Shown: one piece after another, positions 24,896 through 33,384 of the stretch
Numbering within the stretch: the first letter of the stretch is position 1
Layout: each line of letters opens with the position of its first letter
NCBI GenBank assembly: GCA_963735465.1
Contig: CAVTLA010000001.1
Location: forward strand, 4,650,001 to 4,714,000
Reading direction: 5' to 3'
Length of the DNA stretch: 64,000 nucleotides
DNA from: DASZHJ01 sp963735465
Lineage (GTDB): Bacteria > Pseudomonadota > Alphaproteobacteria > ATCC43930 > CGMCC-115725
Translations under genes and position numbers: made by a program
The notes under the pieces: model-generated
What the model was told of the DNA's origin: nothing
What the model saw: only the letters and a program-made list of their open reading frames with translations
Database searches by the model: none

Positions 24896-27020
24896 CGATT
24901 TCCCTCCAGTAGTCGACCGCCGGCGCAAGCTCGGCCTGCGCCTCGCTCTCACCGGCCTCATCCTCGCCACCGTCACCGTGACGGCGCTGCTGATCCATCT
25001 CTCCTGGTCCTATACGGCGCGAGAGAACGTCAGCGACGTCGTTCGCGAGCTCAATCGCCAGATCGTCGAGTTCGTCCATCACGAGGTGCGCGGCGTTTTG
25101 GACGATGCCTGGTCGATGCAGGAGGCGGTGCGCTCGATCTTCTTTCAGGGCACGATCAAGACATCGGACGAGGCCAAACGCGAGTTCGTGTTCCTCTCCC
25201 TGCTGCGCTCCCAGCGCAGCCTGTCCTGGATCTCGCTCGGGTTTCCCGACGGCAATTTCTTCGGCGCCCAGAAGGTGAGCGACACCGAGATCGACATGGT
25301 CGAGGTGAAGTGGGACCCGGAGACCAAGACCGCCAAGCGCCGCATCGACTACTACACTCCCTCCGAGGGCGACATCATCTTCGACAACCGGGAATTCGAG
25401 GACAGCACCTATGACGCGACGGAGCAGCCCTGGTATCGCCGCGCCGTCGAGGAGAACGGGCCGGGCTGGAGCCATGCCTCCCATTACCCCGACAGCGACC
25501 GCCAGGCGATCAGCACCTCGACCCCTCTGGAGGTCGATCACCAGTTCGTCGCCGTCATCAACATCGTGATCGAGCTGGGACGCCTCTCGGAGTTTCTCAC
25601 CGGGCTCCAGGTCGGCAAGACCGGCACCGTCGTCGTGCTCAACCGCGACGGCAACGTGGTGGCCTCGGCGGATCCCATGGCGGCGGAGCAGCAGCAGCAG
25701 GGCCGCATGCCGACGCTGCCGGAGCTCGGTGGCGGCAACAAGCTGCTGCAGGCCGTGGCCGACAAGCTGCGGGAAGGCGACGTCGATCTCGCCGCCGTCA
25801 CCGACACCCGCCAGACCCAGTTCACCGCAAAGGACGGCGAAAGCTATTTCATCACCTTCTCGCCGCTCCACTTCGACAGCTGGGTGGTCGCCACGGTCAT
25901 TCCCACCAGCGACTTCCTCGCCAGCATCGAGCGCAACGCCCGGATCCTGCTGGGGGCGCTGGCGGTGTTGACCGTGCTGCTGGCGGTGCTGGCGCTGCTC
26001 GCGGTCAATCGCCTGATCGCCGCGCCGATGCTGCGGATCGTCGGCCAGCTCAAGCACATCGAGAGCTTCGATCTCGCCGGCATCACCCGGATCGCCTCGC
26101 CGCTGCGCGAGCTCGACAATCTTTCGGCGGCGCTGATGCAGATGAGCCGCGGCCTCGCCTCGTTCCAGAAATATATCCCCACGGCGCTGGTCCGCACCCT
26201 GGTCTCCCGCGGCATCGAGGCGCGGCCGGGCGGCCACGAGGAGGTGCTGACGGTGCTCTTCACCGACATCGCCGGCTTCACCGGGCTTTCCGAGCGGCTC
26301 GGCGACGACGTGATCTCGGTGCTGACGGAATACCTCGAGCTCACCTCGGCGGCGGTGCTGGCGCGGAACGGCACCATCGACAAGTTCATCGGCGACGCGG
26401 TGATGGCGTTCTGGGGCGCGCCGATCCCCAACCCGAACCATGCCGCCGAGGCCTGTGCGGCGGCGCTGGACTGCCAGCGCCGACTCGCGGCCCAGCGCGA
26501 GGCCGCGGCGCGCAGCGGCGGCCCGCCGCTCCGCATCCGCGTCGGCGTCAATACCGGGCGCATGCTGGTGGGCAACATCGGCTCGACCGAGCGCCTGAGC
26601 TATACCGTGATCGGCGATCCCGTGAACGTCGCGAGCCGGCTCGAGGCGGTCAACAAGCGCTACGGCACCGAGATCCTGATCGGCGAGGACACGCGCCACG
26701 CCGCCGGCGACGCCATCCTGGTGCGCCGCCTCGACCGCGTCGCGGTCTACGGCCGCATGCAGGGCATCGACGTCTTCGAGCTCCTCGCCATGACGGCCGA
26801 CGCGCCCGCGGAGGCGCCCGGCTGGATCGCGTCCTACGAGGCCGGTCTCGACGCCTACGCCGCGCGGCACTGGCACGAGGCGATCGGGCATTTCCAGGCG
26901 GCCCTGGCCACCCGCGGCGGCGACCGCCCCTCCGAGATCTTCATCGAGCGCTGCCGTGCCCATCTCGCGGCACCTCCCGCCGACGACTGGACTCCGCTCT
27001 CGGTTCTCGACGGCAAGTAG
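24840..27020 (+). CDS. Membrane-bound class III adenylate/guanylate cyclase
   Basis: About 726 residues. Membrane helix at roughly 33-55, a periplasmic Cache-like sensor of about 310 residues, a second helix near 365-390, a HAMP-like linker and the catalytic domain at about 465-625. Catalytic features are FTDIAGFTGLSE (metal Asp), IDKFIGDAVMAFWG (Lys and second metal Asp), TVIGDPVN and NVASRLEAV (Asn-Arg). Lys plus Asp at the specificity positions favours ATP. The N-terminal 20 or so residues are encoded by a dispersed repeat; ATG 24840 and ATG 24855 both lie inside it, and no later start precedes the first helix. Confidence 0.88.
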   Translation: MAQRKMPHPEQAKRVEGRTDFPPVVDRRRKLGLRLALTGLILATVTVTALLIHLSWSYTARENVSDVVRELNRQIVEFVHHEVRGVLDDAWSMQEAVRSIFFQGTIKTSDEAKREFVFLSLLRSQRSLSWISLGFPDGNFFGAQKVSDTEIDMVEVKWDPETKTAKRRIDYYTPSEGDIIFDNREFEDSTYDATEQPWYRRAVEENGPGWSHASHYPDSDRQAISTSTPLEVDHQFVAVINIVIELGRLSEFLTGLQVGKTGTVVVLNRDGNVVASADPMAAEQQQQGRMPTLPELGGGNKLLQAVADKLREGDVDLAAVTDTRQTQFTAKDGESYFITFSPLHFDSWVVATVIPTSDFLASIERNARILLGALAVLTVLLAVLALLAVNRLIAAPMLRIVGQLKHIESFDLAGITRIASPLRELDNLSAALMQMSRGLASFQKYIPTALVRTLVSRGIEARPGGHEEVLTVLFTDIAGFTGLSERLGDDVISVLTEYLELTSAAVLARNGTIDKFIGDAVMAFWGAPIPNPNHAAEACAAALDCQRRLAAQREAAARSGGPPLRIRVGVNTGRMLVGNIGSTERLSYTVIGDPVNVASRLEAVNKRYGTEILIGEDTRHAAGDAILVRRLDRVAVYGRMQGIDVFELLAMTADAPAEAPGWIASYEAGLDAYAARHWHEAIGHFQAALATRGGDRPSEIFIERCRAHLAAPPADDWTPLSVLDGK

Positions 27021-27038
27021 TTCGCGGCGCCGGCATCC

Positions 27039-27155
27039 TGCGTCCTTCGACTCGTCCGCTTCGCGGCCGGCTCAGGATGAGGGCGATAGTGGGTGCCACC
27101 AGAAAAACCTCCTCATCCTGAGCCACCGCCGAAGGCGGTGAGTTGAAGGACGCAC
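27039..27155. repeat. Dispersed hairpin repeat, copy 3
   Basis: Complete copy starting 19 bp after the cyclase stop. One outer-arm base is changed (AGTTGAAGGACGCAC), breaking a pair. The bufA2 start lies 154 bp beyond. Confidence 0.88.
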
Positions 27156-27308
27156 GATGTTGCGGCCACCTCCCTCGTTCCATACGTGGCGCGCATCGGA
27201 ACAATAATGAAACGGCATTTTATCGCCTGGCGGCAGGCTCATAGAGTTTGCCCGGTCGAGGCCGTTGCCGGCCTCGCGGAATTCGACCCCCTTCAAAGGA
27301 ACACTCTC

Positions 27309-27569
27309 ATGAAAGCGTCCCTGCTCGTCGCCTCCGCCGTCGCGGCGACCATCGCCCTGCCTCTCCTGGCGAGCGCCGGCCCGGCGCCGGCCCCGGCCTT
27401 CAAGGCCGAGAAGTGCTTCGGCGTCGCGGCCTCCGGCCAGAACGATTGCCAGACCGCGACGCACTCCTGCGCCGGCGAATCCAAGCGCGCCGCCGCCGGC
27501 GACAGCTGGATCTACGTCCCCGCCGGCACCTGCGCCAAGATCAGCGGCGGCACGCTCGCGGCGAAGTAA
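27309..27569 (+). CDS. bufA: Second BufA-like bufferin precursor (DUF2282), orphan of bufB
   Basis: 86 residues with signal peptide ending LASAGP and the DUF2282 core with Cys36, Cys47, Cys54 and Cys75. From FKAEKCFG to the C-terminal LAAK it differs from the copy at 15397 at only a few positions (for example I/V, A/S, N/S, S/T), so the duplication is recent. AAAGGA precedes the ATG. No bufB, bufC or SigF-type promoter is found here; BufB from the other locus would have to modify it in trans. It is followed by a DoxX paralogue 81 bp on. Confidence 0.92.
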   Translation: MKASLLVASAVAATIALPLLASAGPAPAPAFKAEKCFGVAASGQNDCQTATHSCAGESKRAAAGDSWIYVPAGTCAKISGGTLAAK

Positions 27570-27650
27570 GCCCGGGTCGGACGGCGGGGAGGGCCAGCGC
27601 GCCCGCCCCGCTGCCGACTGGCTCCGCCCATCGCCAGAAGGAATGACTCC

Positions 27651-28127
27651 ATGTTCGCCCGCGACGCCGATATGAGCGATACCGCCACTCTCGCCGACAG
27701 GCTTGCGTCCCTCCTCGCCTGGCTCGGCCGCTTTCCCCTGGCGATCCTGCAGCTCGCCTTTCGGTTCAGCATCGCCTCGGTGTTCTGGCATTCGGGCATG
27801 ACCAAGATCGCGAATTGGGACATCACCATCGCCCTCTTCCGCGACGAGTACATGGTGCCGGTGCTGCCGCCCCAGCTCGCCGCCACCATGGCGGCCTGCG
27901 TCGAGCTCAGCTGCCCGGTGCTGCTGGTCCTGGGCCTGGCGACACGGCTCGCGACCCTGCCGATGCTGGGTATGACCTTCGTCATCGAGGTCTTCGTCTA
28001 TCCCGAGCAATGGATCGAGCATCTCATGTGGGCCTCGATCCTGCTCTTCATCCTCACGCGCGGCCCGGGCCCGCTGTCGGTCGATCGCTTCATCGCCGGC
28101 GCGGTCTCCGGCCGCAGGGGCGATTGA
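27651..28127 (+). CDS. DoxX family membrane protein, paralogue
   Basis: 158 residues, four hydrophobic segments, closely similar to the DoxX of the buf operon (shared FRDEY-VPVLPP, GLATRLATLPMLG, WIEHL, ILLFILTRGPGP-S-DRFIA). The N-terminus is about 14 residues longer (MFARDADMSDTATLAD). It lies between the second bufA and an NADH dehydrogenase-like gene whose start is 2 bp after its stop, which hints at a link to quinone or electron transfer. Confidence 0.88.
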   Translation: MFARDADMSDTATLADRLASLLAWLGRFPLAILQLAFRFSIASVFWHSGMTKIANWDITIALFRDEYMVPVLPPQLAATMAACVELSCPVLLVLGLATRLATLPMLGMTFVIEVFVYPEQWIEHLMWASILLFILTRGPGPLSVDRFIAGAVSGRRGD

Positions 28128-28129
28128 CC

Positions 28130-29440
28130 GTGGACGCCGAGCCCAGCTGCCCGGTGTGCGAGTGGCCGGCAATGTCAGCCGGCGCGAGCCCCGACGGGAT
28201 CCCCCGGGTAGTGATCGTGGGCGCCGGCTTCGGCGGCCTCACCGCGGCCAAGGCGCTCGGCAAGGCGCCGGTCCATCTCACCGTCATCGACCGGCGCAAC
28301 CACCATCTGTTCCAGCCGCTCCTCTATCAGGTCGCCACCGCCGGCCTCTCCCCGGCCGACATCGCGACGCCGATCCGCGCCATCCTCGGTCGCCAGCGCA
28401 ACACCACGGTGCTGCTGGGCAAGGTGACCGGCATCGACGCGGCCGCGCGCATGGTGATGATGGATCGCCAGCGCATCCCCTACGACACCCTCATCATCGC
28501 CACCGGCGCGCGCCACGCGTATTTCGGCCACGACGAGTGGGAGGCGGTGGCGCCGGGCCTCAAGAAGCTCGACGACGCCACCGACATCCGCCGGCGGATC
28601 CTGGTCGCCTTCGAGCTGGCGGAGAACCTGCCGGAGTCCGAGGAGCGGCGCCGGCTGCTGACCTTCGTCATCATCGGCGCCGGGCCCACCGGCGTCGAGC
28701 TGGCGGGCGCCATCGCCGAGCTGGCGCGCCGGGCGCTGGCGGCGGATTTTCGCAACATCGATCCGCGCTCGACCCGCGTCGTGCTGGTGGAGGCGGGGCC
28801 GCGCGTGCTCGCGGCCTTTCCCGAAAGCCTGTCCGCCGCGGCGCAGCGGGCGCTGGAGAAGCTCGGCGTCGAAGTGCGGCTGGGTCGGGCGGTGACCCGC
28901 TGCGACGACGGCGGCGTTGACATCGCCGGCGAGCGCGTGGACTCCCGCACCATCCTCTGGGCCGCCGGCGTCGCCGCCTCGCCCGCCGCCAAATGGCTCG
29001 GCGCCGAGGCGGACCGCGCGGGGCGGGTCAAAGTGACGGCGGACCTGACGCTGCCGGGCCATCCCGAGATCTTCGTCCTTGGCGACACCGCCGCCGCGGT
29101 GGACGCCGCCGGCAAGCCGCTGCCTGGGATCGCGCCGGTGGCGAAGCAGCAGGGCGCTTATGTCGCCGATGTTCTCCGCGCGCGCCTCGAGGGCGGCGCG
29201 GCGCCGGAGCCCTTCCGCTATCGCCATCTCGGCAATCTCGCCACCATCGGCCGCAAGGTCGCGGTCGCCGATTTCGGCGTCATCCGCCTCCACGGTCGCG
29301 TCGCCTGGCTGCTCTGGGGCCTCGTGCATGTCTATTTCCTGATCGGATTCCGCAACCGCGCCGCCGTGCTGATGGACTGGCTCTGGGCCTATGTCACCTT
29401 CCAGCGGGGCTCGCGCTTGATCACGGGGCCGATGACATGA
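28130..29440 (+). CDS. Type II NADH dehydrogenase-like FAD oxidoreductase
   Basis: 436 residues from GTG 28130, with AGGGGCG upstream; ATG 28172 is the alternative. The FAD motif is VVIVGAGFGGLTAAKAL, then NHHLFQPLLYQVATAGLSPADIA, which is characteristic of NDH-2, and the NADH motif FVIIGAGPTGVELAGAIAEL. The second FAD contact is IFVLGDTAAAVDAAG, followed by a hydrophobic/amphipathic C-terminus (LLWGLVHVYFLIGFRNR) for peripheral membrane attachment. It transfers electrons from NADH to quinone without proton pumping. The extra N-terminus carries a CPVC pair, which is unusual for the family. Confidence 0.9.
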   Translation: MDAEPSCPVCEWPAMSAGASPDGIPRVVIVGAGFGGLTAAKALGKAPVHLTVIDRRNHHLFQPLLYQVATAGLSPADIATPIRAILGRQRNTTVLLGKVTGIDAAARMVMMDRQRIPYDTLIIATGARHAYFGHDEWEAVAPGLKKLDDATDIRRRILVAFELAENLPESEERRRLLTFVIIGAGPTGVELAGAIAELARRALAADFRNIDPRSTRVVLVEAGPRVLAAFPESLSAAAQRALEKLGVEVRLGRAVTRCDDGGVDIAGERVDSRTILWAAGVAASPAAKWLGAEADRAGRVKVTADLTLPGHPEIFVLGDTAAAVDAAGKPLPGIAPVAKQQGAYVADVLRARLEGGAAPEPFRYRHLGNLATIGRKVAVADFGVIRLHGRVAWLLWGLVHVYFLIGFRNRAAVLMDWLWAYVTFQRGSRLITGPMT

Positions 29441-29519
29441 GGCGGCTCCGCATCCTGGCGGCTCGCGGTGTGCTATATCTGGCCGCGACGGATTCCTAGG
29501 AGGCGGTGGGGGCGCGCCG

Positions 29520-30437
29520 ATGGAGCTCTTTCAGGTCCGATACTTCCTGGCGCTGGCGAAGACGCTCAACTTCACCCGTGCGGCGGAGGCCTGCAACGTG
29601 TCGCAGCCGGCGCTGACGCGCGCGATCCAGCGCCTGGAGGAGGAGCTCGGCGGGCCGCTCCTCTATCGCGAGCGCAGCCTCACCCAGCTCACCGAGCTCG
29701 GCAAGATCATGCTGCCGCACCTCGAGACCGCCTACATGGCGGCGGAGGCGGCGACCGCCCAGGCGGCGGCCTTCAAGCGCCGCGACGTGGCCTCGCTCCG
29801 CGTCGGCCTCGGCGACACCATCTCCGCCCAGGTGCTCACCCCCGTCCTCCGGGAGCTGGAGACGCACGTGAAGAATTTCGAGCTCTCCCTCCTGGAGGGA
29901 AGCTCCGAGCAGCTCCTCGGGCAGCTCCTGGACAGTGAGGTGGATGCCGCCGTCGTGGTCGAGCCCGACAAGATCCCGGAGCGACTCAACCGCTGGCCCC
30001 TGTTCGACGACCGCTACGTGATCCTGTTTCCCGAGGGGCATCCCTTCGCTGATCTCGATGCGGTGCCGTCGGGCGCGCTCGCCGAGGAGCGCGTGCTGAT
30101 GCGCGCCCGCGGCGGCTGCGACTTCGCCCTGGTCTTCGACCGTCTCTGCGCCACCGCCGGCATCAAGCCCGGCGCCCGGCATACCGCCTCGACCGAGGAT
30201 CAGGTCCAGAGCATGGTGCGCGCCGGCCTCGGTGTCGCGATCTCGGCCGCGCATCGGCCCGCGGTCGCCGGTCTGCTGTCGCGACCCCTGGCCGATCCCG
30301 AGGCGCGGCGGCGGGTCGTGGTCTCTGCGGCGGCCGGGCGCCAGCACGGGCACGGCCTCGCGCTCTTCCTCAAGCTGATGCGGGCGCGGGATTGGAGCGG
30401 GATGGCCGCGCCAACGGCCGGAGCATCGGCGTCATGA
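29520..30437 (+). CDS. LysR family transcriptional regulator
   Basis: 305 residues. N-terminal winged HTH (QVRYFLALAKTLNFTRAAEACNVSQPALTRAIQ), then an effector-binding domain. The HTH is very close to that of the regulator at 21830, marking them as paralogues. It is upstream of and codirectional with a peroxiredoxin-like gene (36-bp gap), which makes an oxidative-stress role possible. The effector domain has a few Cys (for example RGGCDFALVFDRLC) but no certain OxyR-type pair. Confidence 0.9.
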   Translation: MELFQVRYFLALAKTLNFTRAAEACNVSQPALTRAIQRLEEELGGPLLYRERSLTQLTELGKIMLPHLETAYMAAEAATAQAAAFKRRDVASLRVGLGDTISAQVLTPVLRELETHVKNFELSLLEGSSEQLLGQLLDSEVDAAVVVEPDKIPERLNRWPLFDDRYVILFPEGHPFADLDAVPSGALAEERVLMRARGGCDFALVFDRLCATAGIKPGARHTASTEDQVQSMVRAGLGVAISAAHRPAVAGLLSRPLADPEARRRVVVSAAAGRQHGHGLALFLKLMRARDWSGMAAPTAGASAS

Positions 30438-30473
30438 CGCGTCTTGGTAACATCAGGAAGACGAGAGCATCCC

Positions 30474-31133
30474 ATGTCGTTGAACGATGAGCTGGAAAAG
30501 ATCCGCGCCCAGAGCGTGCGCAACGAGCAGATCCGCCTTGCCTACGAGGCGATCTTCAATCAGCTCGGCCGCTCCGAGGCGGCGAGCCTGGCGCTGAAGG
30601 CCGGTGATGCCATCCCGAGCTTCATGCTGCCCAACGCCGAGGGGCACCTGGTGTTCTCCGACGAGCTGCTGAAGCGCGGACCGCTGGTGATCAATTTCTT
30701 CCGCGGCAACTGGTGCCCCTATTGCCGGCGCACCCTGGAGACGCTGGAGGTGGCGCTCCCGAGCATCGTCGCCGCCGGCGGGCAGCTGGTGGCGCTCACC
30801 CCCGACACCGGCGGCCATCTCGCCGCCACCAAGCGCGGGCATGGCCTGACCTACGAGGTGCTGTCCGATGTGGACGGCGCGGTCGGCATGCAGTTCGGCG
30901 TCCTGTTCCGGACGCCGGAACCCTATCGCGCGCTCCTCGCCGGCGCCGGGATCGATCTCGCGGCGCGCCACGGCAACGAGGGCTGGTTCATCCCTATGCC
31001 CGCGACCTACGTGGTGGATCAGGGCGGGATCATCCGCTACGCCTTCGTGAACGGCGACTTCACCCGCCGCGCTGAGCCCGACGATATCGTCAGGGTATTG
31101 CAGGGTCTCAAGGACCAGGCGGCGACGGGCTGA
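30474..31133 (+). CDS. Peroxiredoxin-like (AhpC/TSA) protein
   Basis: 219 residues with a thioredoxin-like fold. Residues 1-70 form a helical lead-in (MSLNDELEKIRAQSVRNEQ), then the active-site stretch FFRGNWCPYCRRTLETLE, whose CPYC resembles both peroxiredoxin and thioredoxin motifs. The rest has TYVVDQGGIIRYAFVNGDFTRR, typical of peroxiredoxin-like family proteins. It probably reduces peroxides or disulfides in the cytosol. Start at 30474 is chosen over an upstream ATG inside the LysR gene end region. Confidence 0.88.
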   Translation: MSLNDELEKIRAQSVRNEQIRLAYEAIFNQLGRSEAASLALKAGDAIPSFMLPNAEGHLVFSDELLKRGPLVINFFRGNWCPYCRRTLETLEVALPSIVAAGGQLVALTPDTGGHLAATKRGHGLTYEVLSDVDGAVGMQFGVLFRTPEPYRALLAGAGIDLAARHGNEGWFIPMPATYVVDQGGIIRYAFVNGDFTRRAEPDDIVRVLQGLKDQAATG

Positions 31134-31145
31134 CGCGAGGCGGCT

Positions 31146-31360
31146 TCACTCCGGCCGCGCGTAGGTAGCGACGAGCTGCTCGTCCATGCGCGGCGTGAAG
31201 GCGATGCCCTTGCGGCTTTCAGCTTGTCCTCGTGGCTGGCGTCGAGGCCGAAGACCGCGCTTTCGATCAGCTTGTCCAGGCCGGCGTCGCGGAAATCGCC
31301 GCGGTTGCTGGCGCCGAAATCCTGCTTGGGGTCGTAACTGTGCAGCACGAGCGACAGCTC
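31146..31360 (-). pseudogene. C-terminal remnant of a family 5 ABC substrate-binding protein
   Basis: Minus-strand reading from about 31348 gives LLHSYDPKQDFGASN, RGDFRDAGLDKLIESAV, then after a frame change KGIAFTPRMDEQLVATYARP and a stop at 31146. This is the typical end of dipeptide/oligopeptide-type binding proteins. The frame breaks near 31215-31230, and the 5' part is missing because a left-truncated hairpin repeat abuts at 31357. It is a dead gene fragment, so this 315-bp interval has no live gene. Confidence 0.7.
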
Positions 31361-31446
31361 AGGATGAGGAAGATGGGAGATGCCGCGAAGAAGATGCGCC
31401 TCATCCTGAGCAAGCGGCCCACTGGGCCGCGCGTCGAAGGACGCAC
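31357..31446. repeat. Dispersed hairpin repeat, copy 4 (left-truncated)
   Basis: Begins directly at the inner arm GCTCAGGATGAG; the outer GTGCGTCCTTCGAC arm is gone and is replaced by the binding-protein remnant. The right outer arm is intact and ends 3 bp before the metF stop. Confidence 0.85.
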
Positions 31447-31448
31447 GA

Positions 31449-32393
31449 TCAGCTCAGCCGAGCGCGCTTCTTTCCCGCCAGCCCCGCCGCCGCGATCACC
31501 TCTGAAATCGCCGAGGGGTTCTGGGGCGCCATCACATGGGCGCCGGCGATGCCGGGAATTTCCGCCAGCTCCTGCATCAGCTCGATGCAGATCTTGCGGC
31601 CTTCCTGGGCGGGATCGGCGGCCTGCTCCAGGCGCGTCACGACCGCATCGGGGATGATGGTGCCGAAGAGATTGCTCTGCATCCACCTGGCCGAGCGCGC
31701 CGAGGGGATCGGCGCCACGCCGATGAGGATGGCGAGCTTCTGGGCGATGCCGAGATCGGCGAGCGCCGCCGCGTAGCGCCTGACGATGCCCGCGTCCATG
31801 CAGAACTGGGTCTGGGCGAAATCGGCGCCGGCCTCCACCTTGGCGATCATGCCAGCGGGCTTCCATCCCGCCGGCGGATCCACCGGCGTGTCGGCCATGC
31901 CCAGCAGCAGGCTCACCGGCCCCTTGATCTCCGTGCCCGAGGGGAGCTTGCGTGCGCTCCGCATGTGATGCGCCAGCGCGATCAGGCTGCGGCTGTCGAG
32001 ATCGAAGACCGGCTTGGTCTCTGGCTGATCGCCCTTCTTGGGATCGTCGCCGCTCAGCACCAGGACGTTGCGGATGCCCAGCGCCATGGCGCCCAGCAGG
32101 TCCGCCTCGAGGGCCAGGCGATTGCGGTCGCGGCAGGTCATCTGCAGGATCGGCTCGACACCGGCCTGGCGCAGCAGATGCGCCGCCACCAGGCTGGAGA
32201 GATGCGCCTTGGCACCGGCGCCGTCGGTGACGTTGAGCGCCGCCACCAAGCCGCGCAGCCGTGTCGCGCGCTCGAGGAACTGCCGGGGGTCGGTGGAGAC
32301 CGGCGGCGTCAGCTCGGCGGTGACGACGAAATCGCCGCCCGCCAGCCGCGCTCGAAGCTCGCCCTCCGCAGGGTGCTGACTGTCGGGGCTCAC
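31449..32393 (-). CDS. metF: Methylenetetrahydrofolate reductase
   Basis: 314 residues from GTG 32393; the ribosome-binding site is weak. It reduces 5,10-methylene-THF to 5-methyl-THF using FAD. Motifs: FVVTAELTPPVSTDP, LNVTDGAGAKAHLSS, LQMTCRDRNRLALEADLLGA, VLVLSGDDP, IAKVEAGADFAQTQFC and IGVAPIPSARSARWM. An open frame continues upstream only because the end of the relic metF copy happens to be in the same frame; the family start is here. It is the last gene after the methyltransferase and the broken metF. Confidence 0.9.
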   Translation of the reverse strand: MSPDSQHPAEGELRARLAGGDFVVTAELTPPVSTDPRQFLERATRLRGLVAALNVTDGAGAKAHLSSLVAAHLLRQAGVEPILQMTCRDRNRLALEADLLGAMALGIRNVLVLSGDDPKKGDQPETKPVFDLDSRSLIALAHHMRSARKLPSGTEIKGPVSLLLGMADTPVDPPAGWKPAGMIAKVEAGADFAQTQFCMDAGIVRRYAAALADLGIAQKLAILIGVAPIPSARSARWMQSNLFGTIIPDAVVTRLEQAADPAQEGRKICIELMQELAEIPGIAGAHVMAPQNPSAISEVIAAAGLAGKKRARLS

Positions 32394-32449
32394 GCGCGCA
32401 CGTAGATTGTCATGCCAAGACCATACTGCGGTCTTGTCCGAGGCTATGT

Positions 32450-33384
32450 CTAGCGCGCGGGATCGAAGCCGGGCCGTGCGGACTCGGCGAAGCCGTCGTC
32501 GAGCCGGGCTGCGGCGCCAGGCGGCGGTGCGGGCAATGCCGCCGAAGGTGAAGAAGTGCAGCCCCGCCAGCATCGCCGGCCGCCGCTCCGTGGCGAGCGC
32601 CGATATCACCGGCTCCGGTCCCGACTCGGTCATCAGCCGCGCGATCGCCGGCTGCCGCCCTACCAGGGCGCGGATCGAGTTGCCGATGCCGCAGCGGATC
32701 GCGAACTTGGCGAGGCTCGCGACGCTGGCGGGTCCGGCGAGGCCCACATGCACGGGGATGTCGAATCCCGCGTCGGCGAGACGCCGCACCGTGGCCAGGA
32801 TCGGCGCGGCCTCGAAGCAGAACTGGGTCACCACATAGGGCTCGAGGCCGTCGCGGTGGGCCAGCGCGAGCTTGGCGCGGAGCGCCGCGTCCAAGGCGCT
32901 GTCCGATATCTTCGGATGGCCCTCGGCGTAGCCGGCGATGCCGACGCGGCGGATGCTGTGCTGCTGCAGGAGTCCGGTCTTGAGGAGCGCGAGGCTGTCG
33001 GGAAAGGGGCCGGCGGGGTGATCGGTGTCGCCGGCGATGGCGAGGATGCGATCGACGCCGGCCTCGCCGTTGGCCCGCGCCAGGAAATCCCTGAGCTGGG
33101 TGAAGCTGGCGAGCCGCCGGGCGGCGATGTGAGGCACCGGGACGAAGCCCCGGCGCCGCAGCCGCGCGGCGGTCGCGACGATGCCGTGGTAGCGTGTCGC
33201 CGGCTGCGTGATTGATGTAGACGGTGGCGCCGGGCTCCAGCGCGTCCGGGAGCGTCTCCTGAGCCGCGTGATCGTGGGCGGAGACTTCTAGGGAGGAGCC
33301 CTGCATCAGCGCAACCATTCGCTCACTCTGCTGCCGGTCCGGCGCGGGCGTGGGGCGCGGGATCGCGACGCTGGCGGACATCAT
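32450..33384 (-). pseudogene. Frameshifted second methylenetetrahydrofolate reductase-like gene
   Basis: The start at 33384 overlaps the methyltransferase stop (ATGA). Frame 1 covers the N-terminus through ATVYINHAAGDT; a frameshift near 33190-33200 moves to YHGIV and VPHIAARRLASFTQLRDFL through LHFFTFGGIARTAAWRR. A second shift near 32503-32518 is needed to reach LDDGFAESARPGFDPAR and its TAG at 32450. Two independent breaks suggest a decayed gene unless both are sequencing errors. The fold is MTHFR-like, including GEAGVDRILAIAGDTDHPAG and VTQFCFEAAPI. Confidence 0.8.
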
